A stretch of DNA of 64,000 bases from Micromonospora sp. NBC_01813 (GTDB lineage Bacteria; Actinomycetota; Actinomycetes; Mycobacteriales; Micromonosporaceae): the NCBI RefSeq assembly GCF_035917335.1, contig NZ_CP109067.1, positions 870,501-934,500 of the forward strand, written 5' to 3'. The position numbers and the translations under genes are program-made. Each line of letters opens with the position of its first letter. Position 1 is the first letter of the stretch. Positions 47,001 through 55,293 of this stretch are shown here, piece after piece. Below the pieces are notes generated by a model. The model ran no database searches. It was not told the origin of the DNA and was given only the letters and a program-made list of their open reading frames with translations.

Positions 47001-48893
47001 GCTGGCCCGCCGCTGGCAACGGCCAAGGGCGCTGGGCCGGAAACGGCCGACGGCACCGGTCCGCTCGCCGCGTTGCACCAGCTCGCCGGCCGGTCGAAGG
47101 CCGCCGCGGAACTGGCTGCTCTGCTGCGGGACACCGCCGACGGCGCGGTGAGCGTGTTGGACGCCGCCACCCGACCGGCGCCGGCTCCGGGACCTGCACC
47201 AACGGCCCCCGCCCGCACGCCGGCCCCTCCCGCCGTGTCGACACCGCCCACCGTGGCCCAGACCTTGTCGGCCCAGACCTTGCCGGCGCAGACCTTGCCG
47301 GCCCAGACCTTGCCGGCCCAGACCTTGCCGGCCCGTACCGAGATCGCCCGGTCCACCCTGCGGGTCTCCGTCGACACCATGCCCTACCTGCTCGACCATT
47401 GCTTCTTCGTGCAGCCGGCCGACTGGCCCAATCCCGAGGACCGGTGGCCGGTGGTGCCGGCGACGACCGTCGTGCAGCACATGATGGACGCGGTCGCACA
47501 GGCGGTTCCCGGCGCACATGTGGTCGGGGTGCGCGACGCCCGGTTCAACCGGTGGATCATCGCCGCGCCGGCGCAGGACGTCGAGATCGTCGTCAAGACA
47601 GCCGGACCGTACTCGTACGCCGTGACTTTCGGCAGCTACGCCCGGGCGACGGTCGAGGTGGCGGCGGACTACCCGGCCCCGGTGAGCACACCGTGGACGC
47701 ACGACCCGGCGACCGAGGTCGCGCCGCGGATCAGCGCGGAGGAGTTGTACGCCGAACGCCTGATGTTCCACGGTCCACAGTTCCAGGCGGTGACCGCCGT
47801 ACACGCCCTCGGCGCGATGCACGCCCGTGGATCGATCATCGCTCCGGTCCCGCCGGGTGCACTGCTGGACAACGCCCTGCACCTGATCGGCAACTGGCTG
47901 ATCACCACCCAACCGTTCCGCACCGTGGCACTGCCCATCGGTCTCAAACACGTGCAGATCTTCGGCCCGCCGCCGCCGCCCGGTACGGCGCTCGAATGCG
48001 TCGTCCGGATCCGGTCCATCGACGACAGTCAGCTTGTCGCGGACACCCAGCTGTCGATCGGCGGCCGGGTGTGGGCGCAGATCGACGGCGCCGTCGACCG
48101 CCGCTTCGACAGCCATCCGCAGGCCCGGCCGGCCGAGCGCTTCCCGGAACGCCACCCGATGTCGCTACGGCAACCGGACGGCTGGACCGCGGTGTTCGAC
48201 TGCTGGACCGACCTGGTCACCCAGTCGATGGCCGCGCGCGGAATCCTCGGCACCGCCGCCTGCGTCGAATACGACCGGCAGCCGGGAAAGAACCGCAAGC
48301 AGTGGCTGCTCGGGCGGATCGCGGCCAAGGACGCGGTGCGCTTCCGCCAGTGGGACGCGGGGCACACCGACGTCTACCCGATCGAGTTGACCATCGGCAA
48401 CGACCCCAACGGACGGCCCCGGGTGGACCTGCGCCCCGGCCGGGGACTGCTGGACTGTGACCTGTCCCTGGCACACTGCGCCGAGGCGGCTGTGGCCATC
48501 GCGGGCCCGGCCCGGCCGAGTCCGGACGCGCCCGGCGTGGGCATCGACGTGGTCGAGGTGACCGACCGGCCGGACAGCACGGTGAGCTACGCGCTGACCG
48601 GTCCGGAGATGGCACTACTGGACCAGGTGAGCACCGGCGGTGACCGGCAGTACTGGTTCGCCTGCTTCTGGGCGGCGAAGGAAGCCGCCGGCAAGGCAGA
48701 GGGAACCGGGCTCGACGGGGCACCCCGCCGGCTGCGGGTGGTCGCCGTGGAGGCCAACGTCCTCGTCGTCGAGGTCCCCTCCGGGAGGTCCTACCGGGTC
48801 ACCTGCCAGAGCCTGCAGAACCCCGCCGACCTGCCGCCGCGACGCTACGTCGTCGGCTGGACCTCGGGTCCCGAACCCACCCAGCATGCCTGA
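44082..48893 (+). CDS. PKS second subunit (KS-AT-DH-PPTase)
   Basis: A protein of about 1603 residues. KS (about 10-470; Cys about 217 in DAACASS, EAHGTGT, IGHTMPAAG, all intact), AT-like domain (about 590-870; Ser about 657 in GHSIGEW), a long Pro/Ala linker ending in TLPAQ repeats, a dehydratase-type hot-dog domain (about 1095-1370; His about 1106 in LLDHCFF, Asp about 1263 in LLDNALHL) and a C-terminal Sfp-type phosphopantetheinyl transferase (about 1380-1590; GIDVVEV, FWAAKEAAGK) that can activate the ACPs in cis. The start may be GTG 44079 or 44082, or ATG 44091; 44082 gives a GTGA overlap with subunit 1. The arrangement resembles PfaC KS and DH, with AT and PPTase fused on. Confidence 0.9.
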   Translation: MTQMSQALDPQQTIAIVGMAALMPGAPDIDAYWRNLVDGVDAITDVPAHRWDEEFYDPENADRPDRMYCRRGGFVDEFATFEPLRFGIMPTSIGDIEPDQLITLQVAAAAIDDAGGQDRLPDRDRIGVLLGRGGILSPAQARYAQRVRMSSQVISVLKELMPDLPPESLDRVRRKFDERLGPQQPEGTIGLVPNLAASRVANRLNLRGPSYTIDAACASSLIAVDQGMAELRAGRLDAVLAGGVHHVHDISFWSVFSQLRALSRQGAIRPFDSSADGLLIGEGTGVVVLKRLADALDAGDRVYAVIRGSGVSSDGKSASMFNPASSGQSLAIRRAWEAAGLDPTDPDALGLLEAHGTGTPTGDAAELVTVADVFGSYRGGPRPVIGSVKSMIGHTMPAAGIAGLIKATLAIHRGVLPPTLHCAEPRGEMAATRFAPIAAAQPWESEGPRRAGVNAFGFGGINAHLVIEQPPTNSAASTAWAAVSNPAAASVARPASATVDEPDQVLWLAADDAAGIAALLDRDDVTVRQEGAAFADDPQALRAPRCRLGVVDPTDKRLATARRAVSRGEPWRGARDIWFTPAPLLTAGGKLAFVFPGLEAEFTPRTTDLAAHFGLPDRDWSAADLGRHGAGLIEVGKLLNDVLGRIGIRPDAVAGHSIGEWAAAAAAGQVSTTDMDGFLKIFDADSVAVSGYVFAAVGAGADQVTPVLGDFPGVVLSHDNAPAQSVVNGPEVQVDRLIEELRRRNVLCQKLPFRSAFHTPVFAEGLRSIGAALQSWQVHPTSVPVWSATLAAPFPTDEQEVNQIFVRHMMEPVWFRQTVAAMYDAGIRVFLQVGAGQLASLVGDNLRGRDHLAMPVNVGHRSGLDQLRRVATALWVEGAAPDLRALRPPAPVAAAAPASVVAPARRGPKIRLDLGGPLVRLGPGAQDLLGLPDRSASNGAASPAPAPAAAAPQAPPPAAPATPVGAPEPSASVAGPPLATAKGAGPETADGTGPLAALHQLAGRSKAAAELAALLRDTADGAVSVLDAATRPAPAPGPAPTAPARTPAPPAVSTPPTVAQTLSAQTLPAQTLPAQTLPAQTLPARTEIARSTLRVSVDTMPYLLDHCFFVQPADWPNPEDRWPVVPATTVVQHMMDAVAQAVPGAHVVGVRDARFNRWIIAAPAQDVEIVVKTAGPYSYAVTFGSYARATVEVAADYPAPVSTPWTHDPATEVAPRISAEELYAERLMFHGPQFQAVTAVHALGAMHARGSIIAPVPPGALLDNALHLIGNWLITTQPFRTVALPIGLKHVQIFGPPPPPGTALECVVRIRSIDDSQLVADTQLSIGGRVWAQIDGAVDRRFDSHPQARPAERFPERHPMSLRQPDGWTAVFDCWTDLVTQSMAARGILGTAACVEYDRQPGKNRKQWLLGRIAAKDAVRFRQWDAGHTDVYPIELTIGNDPNGRPRVDLRPGRGLLDCDLSLAHCAEAAVAIAGPARPSPDAPGVGIDVVEVTDRPDSTVSYALTGPEMALLDQVSTGGDRQYWFACFWAAKEAAGKAEGTGLDGAPRRLRVVAVEANVLVVEVPSGRSYRVTCQSLQNPADLPPRRYVVGWTSGPEPTQHA
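47256..47335 (+). repeat. Five 15-bp repeats encoding TLPAQ
   Basis: A 15-bp unit (cagaccttgccggcc) is repeated about five times in the AT-DH linker, giving the pentapeptide AQTLP in tandem. It is a probable flexible hinge and prone to copy-number change. Confidence 0.85.
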
Positions 48894-48927
48894 AAATGCC
48901 GCAACCTGTCCCGACAAGGAGACCCGC

Positions 48928-49254
48928 ATGCCTGCCGACCACGACACCATCCTGGCGGAGATTTCGCAGATGCTCCGCGCGGTGCTCCCCGGCATCGATC
49001 CGGACGAGGAGATCACCGTGGACACCAGCTTCCGTGACGACCTTGAGATGGAGAGCATCGACGTGATCTCACTCGCCGGGCGGCTACAGGCCCGGTACGG
49101 CGAATCAGTCAACTTCGCCCAGTACGTCGCCGCACTCGACGTGGAGTCGTTGCGCGGCCTGCGGGTGGGCGAACTGACCGAGCACATCGCGACGTCGCTG
49201 GACCGGGCGCCGGTGTCGGGCTCGGCGGCACCGGTGCCGGTGGCCGGCCAGTGA
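48928..49254 (+). CDS. Discrete acyl carrier protein
   Basis: A 108-residue free-standing ACP with the attachment Ser in FRDDLEMESIDVISLAG (helix II), plus a Pro/Ala-rich tail. It may carry a starter unit, accept the finished chain from the synthase, or hold it for the adjacent hydrolase or sulfotransferase. A longer frame from 48640 exists but overlaps the PKS; the ATG at 48928 has an AAGGAG site seven bases upstream. Its stop overlaps the hydrolase start by four bases, so the two are coupled. Confidence 0.9.
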   Translation: MPADHDTILAEISQMLRAVLPGIDPDEEITVDTSFRDDLEMESIDVISLAGRLQARYGESVNFAQYVAALDVESLRGLRVGELTEHIATSLDRAPVSGSAAPVPVAGQ

Positions 49255-50126
49255 CCATGGTCCGGGCGAACGGCGTGGCGATGCACGTCCAGCAGTTGGC
49301 GCCGGACGATCCGCCGGCCGACCAGCTGGCCGGCGACGCCTCCCGTACGGGTCCGCCGACCGCGGTTCTGATTCACGGCATCGCGACCGACAACCTGGCG
49401 AGCTGGTACCTCAGCCTGGCGTACCCGCTGGCCTCGGCCGGGTTCCGGGTCGTCATGTACGACCTGCGCGGCCATGGCCGCAGCGACCGCCCGCCGACCG
49501 GATACCGGGTGGACGACCTGGTCGACGACCTCGCCGCGCTCCTCGACGAACTGGGGATCGCCGGACCGGTGCATCTGTTGGGCAACTCGCTCGGCGGCAC
49601 CATCGCCTTCGGCTACGCGGTCCGTCATCCGGGCCGGGTCGCGTCGATCGTGGCGGTGGAGGCGGCACCGGCAACGACGCGGTGGCTCACCCGGATCCGT
49701 CGCCAACTGGCCGCCGCACTCGGTCCGACCCGCCCGGCGGCCGCGCCCGGCGGGCCCGGTGCCCGATACCTGACGGCGCTACGGAACCTCGTCGCCACCA
49801 CGAGTGCCGGCCAGGATCTGCCGGCCAGCACGCCGCTGGCCGCGGCGGATCTGCACGCGATCGACTGTCCGGTGCTCGGCGTGTTCGGCAGCGAGTCCGC
49901 CGCCGCCGACCTCGCGCCGTCGCTGGTGCACCTGCTGCCCCAGGCCCGGGTGGTGGTGATCCAGGGACACCGGCACGCGGTGCTGGTCACCGGGCGTGAC
50001 CAGGTGCGAGATCAGGTCCTGCCCTGGCTGCTCGACCAGCTCGGCTCCGGTCCCGGCCCGACCCCGGGCGGCAGCCCGGCCGGCGCCAGCGCCGATCCAG
50101 CAGGCATGGCCGTTCCGCGACGTTGA
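49251..50126 (+). CDS. Alpha/beta hydrolase, probable chain-releasing thioesterase
   Basis: A 291-residue cytosolic alpha/beta hydrolase with the oxyanion motif IHGIATDN, LRGHGRSD, nucleophile elbow GNSLGG and catalytic His in GHRHAV. No signal peptide. Its position, coupled by GTGA overlap to the free ACP gene directly after the synthase, suggests a stand-alone thioesterase that releases or edits the polyketide. The reading frame could instead start at ATG 49257. Its C-terminal 25 residues are Pro/Gly-rich and dispensable-looking. Confidence 0.8.
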   Translation: MTMVRANGVAMHVQQLAPDDPPADQLAGDASRTGPPTAVLIHGIATDNLASWYLSLAYPLASAGFRVVMYDLRGHGRSDRPPTGYRVDDLVDDLAALLDELGIAGPVHLLGNSLGGTIAFGYAVRHPGRVASIVAVEAAPATTRWLTRIRRQLAAALGPTRPAAAPGGPGARYLTALRNLVATTSAGQDLPASTPLAAADLHAIDCPVLGVFGSESAAADLAPSLVHLLPQARVVVIQGHRHAVLVTGRDQVRDQVLPWLLDQLGSGPGPTPGGSPAGASADPAGMAVPRR

Positions 50127-50154
50127 CGCAGTCGTCTCTCCTCAGGAGGTTCAG

Positions 50155-51117
50155 ATGCACACCGAAGATCCCGGCCGGGCGATCATCATCAGCAGTGGCC
50201 GCTGCGGTTCGACGCTACTGTCCGATCTGATCGTCGAGGAGCCGGAGACCCTGTCCGTGCAGGAGTTCGTCATGGCCACTCCGTCGTGGGCGAAAGCCGG
50301 TGGAGCGATCACCGGGGCGGCGTACTGGCAGGTGCTGAGCAGCCCGAAGCCGGAGCTGGCCACCCTGTTCGCCATCGGGCTGCCGCCCAAGGAGGTCCGC
50401 TACCCGACGAACGGCCGCTGGTCCGACCGGCTGGAGCAGCTCCCGCAGTTGCTGGCGATCACCTTGCCCAAGCTCACCGACGATCCTGACGCGCTCTTCG
50501 ACGAACTCGCCACCAAGGTGCCGGACTTCCCGGAGCAGTCGTTCTCCGCCCACCACCGGATGCTGCTCGACCTGATCACCCGGTTGACCGGCAAGCGGCG
50601 CTGGGTTGAGCGCTCCGGCGGGTCCAGCCAGGTCGCCCCGTACCTGTTGCGCTCCTTCCCCGACGCGCGGATCGTCTACCTGACCCGGAACTGGCCCGAT
50701 ACGGCCCGGTCGATGAGCCGCCACCCGTCGTTCCAGCTCATCCAGCTGCGTCTGGAGTTCGTGTCCCGGTGCGGGGTCGACCCGTTCCAGCCGAATTCGG
50801 ACCAGCAGGTGCCGGCGGAGCTTGAGCATCTGCTGCCGGGTCGGATCACCGCCGACCTGTTGCGTGAACGCGGCGCGGACAGCACCCGATACCTCGGGTT
50901 GTGCGCGTTCATGGCCGCCCAGGCCGAGCAGGCGCTGGTCGACAACCCGCCGACGCACCTGCTGACCATGACCTACGAGGACCTGGTCGCCGACCCGGTG
51001 CCGGAGCTGATCCGCCTCGGCGAGTTTCTGGAGTTCGCCGACCCGTCCGGCTGGGCGCAGCAGGTCGCCGGCCGAGTCAGTAAAGGCGGCGCGGTGCGGC
51101 AGACCGCCGCTGTCTGA
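50155..51117 (+). CDS. Sulfotransferase (PAPS-dependent family)
   Basis: A 320-residue soluble enzyme of the sulfotransferase superfamily. The N-terminal 5'-phosphosulfate-binding loop is SSGRCGSTLLSDLI, and the 3'-phosphate-binding region shows IVYLTRNWPDTARSMSRH. The substrate is probably a hydroxyl made by the PKS or a sugar or lipid head group. The frame opens at 49996 inside the hydrolase gene; the ATG at 50155 has an AGGAGG site five bases upstream. It is the only clear tailoring gene of the cluster. No adenylyl-sulfate kinase is encoded nearby, so PAPS would come from central metabolism. Confidence 0.85.
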   Translation: MHTEDPGRAIIISSGRCGSTLLSDLIVEEPETLSVQEFVMATPSWAKAGGAITGAAYWQVLSSPKPELATLFAIGLPPKEVRYPTNGRWSDRLEQLPQLLAITLPKLTDDPDALFDELATKVPDFPEQSFSAHHRMLLDLITRLTGKRRWVERSGGSSQVAPYLLRSFPDARIVYLTRNWPDTARSMSRHPSFQLIQLRLEFVSRCGVDPFQPNSDQQVPAELEHLLPGRITADLLRERGADSTRYLGLCAFMAAQAEQALVDNPPTHLLTMTYEDLVADPVPELIRLGEFLEFADPSGWAQQVAGRVSKGGAVRQTAAV

Positions 51118-51171
51118 TTCAGGTACGTACCACCCGCACCGGTTCAACATAGTAGAGGGAGAGAACGGTTG

Positions 51172-52995
51172 ATGCGTAGGTTGCGCCCATTCGCGAGTCG
51201 GTCGGTAGCCGCCGCCGTACTTGCTGGGCTGCTCCTGATGGCCGGTCCGGCCATTGCGGCACCGGTCGCCGGCGCCGATCCGGCTGCCGGCACCGACGGC
51301 GGGCACGGCGGGCACGGCGGCGAGCTTCGGCACGAGAGGACCCTGCTGGCGAAGGCCCCGCTCGACGAGTGCTTCGTCGACATCGGCATCGACTATCCGG
51401 CCGGACCACCGTGCGAGGCCGGACAGGCGAAGGTCAACCAGTCGTACGTCTGGGGGCTCACCCGGCACAAGCACCGCCTGTGGTTCGGCACCGGGGCCAA
51501 CATCAACTGCATGACCAGCGGCAACAACCTGCGCAACACCACCCCGACCCGCAATGACGACTGGGTCTGCGAGTACGGCCAGAGCCAGATTGCCCGGCGC
51601 AACCCCCAACTGCCGGCGACCCTCGGTGACCATCGCACCCCACGGCTCTACACGTACGACACGAAGAGCCGGCAGATGGTCGAACGCACCGACGTGGTCC
51701 GCGCCGCCTCACCGGACGACGCCAACCGGTTGAGCACCACCGCCGGCATCCGGGCGGCCGGCAACCACCGGGGCGTGGTGCTGTTCGGCGGTCCCGCACT
51801 CGGCGCCACGCTCAATCTGTTCGCGTTCGACGCCGACACCGGTGCCTTCCTCGGCTCGCGCAACTACGCGGAGTACGGCAACATCCGGCACTTCCTCGTC
51901 GCGGACGGCGAGCTCTACACCGGCGTCGGGGTGGGCCCCAACGGTGGCGAGCGTGGTCTCGTGCTGCGCTGGACGGGCAGCAAGTCCAACCCGTTCAGCT
52001 TCACCGAGGTGGCGAACCTCCCGGCGCAGGCGGTGGACCTCGCCGCCCACCAGGGCCGGATCTACGTCACCACCTGGGTCGGCGCGGAGGCCGCGGTGGC
52101 CATGGCGAGCGCCGGCCCGGTGTCACCCACCGCCGACATCGCCGACGCGCCGACCGCCGACGACCCGGTCCCGCCGAACGTCGCCGGGGTCTGGATGAGT
52201 CCGAAGCTGTCCGACAACGGGCCCGGGCTCGACAGCCGCGACGCGGACGGGTGGACCCGGGTGTGGAGCGTGCTGGACTACGAGCCGGACCCGATCGTCG
52301 CCCGGACGTACGGCCTGGGCGGCCTCGCCTCGTACAACGGCAAGCTCTACTGGGGCACCATGCATGTACCGCTCAAGTCGACCACCGTGCATCTGACGGT
52401 CTACCCACCCGCCGACGAGCAGGGGATCCGCGACTCGGTCCGCAACACCCAGCGGGCGATCGGCATCTTCCGGGGCAGCTTCCAGGGCCACGATCAGCAG
52501 GTCGACCTGCTCTACGGGGCGCCACAGCTACCCGCCTACGACCCGGCGGCCAACGACGGCGCGGGGCAGTGGGTCACCACGCCGACCGGCTACACCCCGT
52601 TGTACGGGCCGTCCGGATTCGGCAACCCGTTCCTGAACTACACCTGGAAGATGGTGGTGGCCGGCGGTCGGCTCTACGTCGGCACCATGGACTGGTCGTA
52701 CCTGGCCAAGGAACTGGATCAGTCGGAGTCCGTGCCGGCTGCGGCCGACGAGGAGTCGGACTTCGGCGCTGATCTGTACGTCTTCGAGTCCACCAGCAAG
52801 CCGGCGACGGCCGTGGACACCACCGGTCTCGGCAACTACCTCAACTACGGGGTCCGCAGCATGGTGGTGGACGGCAGCACGGTATACATCGGAACGGCCA
52901 ACCCGATGAATCTGCGGACAGATCTGACCGACGATGTCCCGGAGGGCGGTTGGGAGTTGCTCAAGTTGACCCCGAAGCACCACCACCATCACTAA
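51172..52995 (+). CDS. Secreted beta-propeller-like protein with His-rich ends
   Basis: A 607-residue exported protein: twin-Arg-free signal peptide (about 1-30), then HGGHGGHGG near the mature N-terminus. The body carries repeated strands ending in LYxGT/WGT motifs (GELYTGVGVG, GKLYWGTMH, GRLYVGTMDW, STVYIGTANP), the pattern of a beta-propeller. It ends in five natural His residues. Four Cys in the N-terminal quarter could form disulfides. The function is unknown; binding or carrying the cluster product, or metal binding, is speculation. The ATG at 51172 follows an AGAGGGAG site; the TTG one codon earlier is the alternative. It sits between the sulfotransferase and esterase genes on the same strand, 54 and 16 bp away. 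Confidence 0.7.
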   Translation: MRRLRPFASRSVAAAVLAGLLLMAGPAIAAPVAGADPAAGTDGGHGGHGGELRHERTLLAKAPLDECFVDIGIDYPAGPPCEAGQAKVNQSYVWGLTRHKHRLWFGTGANINCMTSGNNLRNTTPTRNDDWVCEYGQSQIARRNPQLPATLGDHRTPRLYTYDTKSRQMVERTDVVRAASPDDANRLSTTAGIRAAGNHRGVVLFGGPALGATLNLFAFDADTGAFLGSRNYAEYGNIRHFLVADGELYTGVGVGPNGGERGLVLRWTGSKSNPFSFTEVANLPAQAVDLAAHQGRIYVTTWVGAEAAVAMASAGPVSPTADIADAPTADDPVPPNVAGVWMSPKLSDNGPGLDSRDADGWTRVWSVLDYEPDPIVARTYGLGGLASYNGKLYWGTMHVPLKSTTVHLTVYPPADEQGIRDSVRNTQRAIGIFRGSFQGHDQQVDLLYGAPQLPAYDPAANDGAGQWVTTPTGYTPLYGPSGFGNPFLNYTWKMVVAGGRLYVGTMDWSYLAKELDQSESVPAAADEESDFGADLYVFESTSKPATAVDTTGLGNYLNYGVRSMVVDGSTVYIGTANPMNLRTDLTDDVPEGGWELLKLTPKHHHHH

Positions 52996-53011
52996 CAGAA
53001 GCAGGTGAGCG

Positions 53012-54022
53012 ATGTCGCGGTATCGGCGCCGGTTGGCGGTCCTGGTCACGGGGGGTGTCCTCGGGGCACTTGTCACGGGCTGCACATCGGCGCCGGACCC
53101 GGCGCCGCGTACGTCGGCCGGGGATCCGCCGTCGATCGACGGCGGATCCGTCGGCCCCGGACCGGCCGCGCCGCCGGTGGGGTCGTCGGCGCAGGGCATC
53201 ACCGTCGACGGCTACGACCGGACCTACCGGGTGTACCGACCGGCCGACCTGCCGTCGGACGGCCCGGTGCCGCTGGTGGTCATGTTGCACGGTCTGCTTG
53301 GCAGCGGTGAGCAGGCAGAGTCCTGGTACGGATGGAACGCCGCCGCGGACTCCGCCGGATTCGTCGTCGCGTACCCGGACTCGCGGAACCGGGCCTGGGC
53401 GGTGTCGGAGGAATGCTGCGGTGTGTCGGCGCGCGACGGGATCGACGACACCGCGTTCGTGGCGGCGGTCGTCGAGTCGCTCAGCGGTCAACTGCCGGTG
53501 GATCCGCGCCGGACCTATGTGGCCGGCATCTCCAACGGTGGCATGCTCGCCTACCGGCTGGCCTGCGACACGTCGATCTTCGCCGCGGTCGTCGCCGTGT
53601 CGGCGACGATGCTCGGGGACTGCCCGGCACCCGAACCGATCTCGGTGCTGCACATCCACGGCACCGCCGACGAGACGATCCCGTACACCGGGGGACCGGG
53701 CCGGTGGGACGGTGCCGGCCGCGACGGGGTACCGGGCACCGTCGACGGACCGCCCGTACCGGACCTGGCGCAGCGCTGGCGGCAGATCGACCAGTGCGCG
53801 GCTCCGCAGACCAGCACCGAGGCGACCGTCACCACGGCTGCCGCCAGCTGCCCCGATGGCCGAGCGGTCACGCTGATCACCATCGACGGCGCGGGGCACC
53901 AGTGGCCCGGCTCCCGCCAGCGGGCCGCCGGCCGGCTGCTCGGGCTGGACCGACCCGCCACCGAGTTGGACGCCACCGCCACCGGCTGGCAGTTCTTCGC
54001 CTCCCATCCCAGACCCGCCTGA
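53012..54022 (+). CDS. Lipoprotein esterase of the PHB-depolymerase/LpqC family
   Basis: A 336-residue extracellular lipoprotein with lipobox LVTGC (Cys about 24) and an alpha/beta-hydrolase domain of the poly-hydroxybutyrate-depolymerase-like (feruloyl esterase, LpqC) group. The motifs are MLHGLLGSGEQAESW, nucleophile GISNGGM, acid HGTADETIPYTGG and His in IDGAGHQWPG, so it is catalytically complete. It may hydrolyse an ester on the cell surface, perhaps of the exported lipid. It follows the secreted propeller gene by 16 bp and precedes the ABC transporter by 14 bp, so all are likely cotranscribed. Confidence 0.8.
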   Translation: MSRYRRRLAVLVTGGVLGALVTGCTSAPDPAPRTSAGDPPSIDGGSVGPGPAAPPVGSSAQGITVDGYDRTYRVYRPADLPSDGPVPLVVMLHGLLGSGEQAESWYGWNAAADSAGFVVAYPDSRNRAWAVSEECCGVSARDGIDDTAFVAAVVESLSGQLPVDPRRTYVAGISNGGMLAYRLACDTSIFAAVVAVSATMLGDCPAPEPISVLHIHGTADETIPYTGGPGRWDGAGRDGVPGTVDGPPVPDLAQRWRQIDQCAAPQTSTEATVTTAAASCPDGRAVTLITIDGAGHQWPGSRQRAAGRLLGLDRPATELDATATGWQFFASHPRPA

Positions 54023-54036
54023 TCAGGAGAGGCCAG

Positions 54037-55293
54037 ATGTCGAGTACCGGCACCCAACCGATGATCGACGGCTCCACGACCGCCACACCACCGCCGACCG
54101 AGCACCAGGCCGGCGCCGTGCCGGCAGTGGAGGTCGTCGACCTGGTGAAACGCTATCCGGGGCAGGACGTGAACGCGATCGACGGGCTCTCCTTCGCGGT
54201 GCGGCCGGGAGAGGTGCTCGGCCTGCTCGGGCCGAACGGTGCCGGCAAGTCCACCACGGTCGGCGTACTCACCACCACGATCCGGGCGACATCGGGCACC
54301 GCGCAGGTGGACGGGGTGGACGTGTCCCGCCACCCGGTGGTAGCCCGGACCCGGTTCGCCGTCGTGCCGCAGTACAACAACCTGGACCGGTCGCTGACCC
54401 CGCGTCAGAACCTGCTCTATCACGCCGCCTACCACGGGGTACGGCGCGCCGAGCGGCAGGACCGGGCGCAGCGGCTGTTGACCGAGTTCGGTCTGGACCG
54501 GCAGGCCGACTCGCGGGTCGACTTCTTCTCCGGCGGGATGGCGCAGCGCCTGATGATCGCCCGCGCCTTGATGCACGACCCCCGGGTGCTCTTCCTCGAC
54601 GAGCCGACCAACGGACTGGAGCCGCAGGCCCGACTGCTGATCCGGACCCGGATCCGGCAGCTGCGCGAGCGGGGCGTCACGGTGGTGCTGACCAGTCACG
54701 AGATGGGCGAGGTCGCCGAGCTGGCGGATCGGGTGGCGATCGTCGACCACGGCCGGCTGCTCGCCCTGGACACGCCGGCCAGTCTGCTGCGCGGTCTTGC
54801 CGGGCGGGCGGTGCTCGACCTGACGGTACGACCCGGGCCGGGTGATGACGCGACCGGTCTGCTCGCCGCGCTCACCGGGCTCGACGGGGTGCGTACCGGC
54901 GAGGTCCGTGCGGGCGGTGAGGTCCGTGCGGGCGGTGAGCCGGCCGCCGGGCCGCGTCCGGCCGGTGCGGCTGGTGCCGGCCGCCCCGGGCTTGCGGCGC
55001 TCGCGGCCAATCCCGCCATCGCGGCGAAGATCGCCGCTGCCCGGTCCGATCCCCGGATGGCCGCGAAGATCGCCGCTGCCCGGTCCAACCCGCGCTTCGC
55101 CGAGCTGTTCGCGGCAGCCGGTCCGGCGGCCGAGGTCCGGCTCCGGTTGCAGCTGGACGCCGACCCGGCGGCGGTCCTCGGGCCGGCGCTGACCGTGTTG
55201 GCCGGACGCTCCGGCCAGCTGACCGACGTGCACATCGGCAAGCCGGGTCTGGAAGACCTGTTCCTCACCCTGACCGGCAAGGAGATCCGTTGA
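54037..55293 (+). CDS. ABC transporter ATP-binding protein, drug/lipid export type
   Basis: A 418-residue ATPase of the DrrA/NodI-like ABC-2 exporters: Walker A GPNGAGKSTT, signature SGGMAQRL, Walker B LFLDEPTNGLE, switch His in LTSHEM. The frame opens at 53332 as an antisense-free shadow of the esterase gene, so ATG 54037 (AGGAGA site) is chosen. After the nucleotide-binding domain there is an unusual Ala/Gly insert with two 13-residue copies around AAKIAAARS (39-bp period) and two EVRAGG copies (18-bp period), before a C-terminal DrrA-like domain. It overlaps the permease gene by four bases. Confidence 0.9.
   Translation: MSSTGTQPMIDGSTTATPPPTEHQAGAVPAVEVVDLVKRYPGQDVNAIDGLSFAVRPGEVLGLLGPNGAGKSTTVGVLTTTIRATSGTAQVDGVDVSRHPVVARTRFAVVPQYNNLDRSLTPRQNLLYHAAYHGVRRAERQDRAQRLLTEFGLDRQADSRVDFFSGGMAQRLMIARALMHDPRVLFLDEPTNGLEPQARLLIRTRIRQLRERGVTVVLTSHEMGEVAELADRVAIVDHGRLLALDTPASLLRGLAGRAVLDLTVRPGPGDDATGLLAALTGLDGVRTGEVRAGGEVRAGGEPAAGPRPAGAAGAGRPGLAALAANPAIAAKIAAARSDPRMAAKIAAARSNPRFAELFAAAGPAAEVRLRLQLDADPAAVLGPALTVLAGRSGQLTDVHIGKPGLEDLFLTLTGKEIR

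Noticed and set aside
44772-48155. 1127-codon antisense frame over the second PKS subunit
   Set aside because: No recognisable domain, Arg/Gly-rich translation; a product of third-position GC bias opposite PKS coding.
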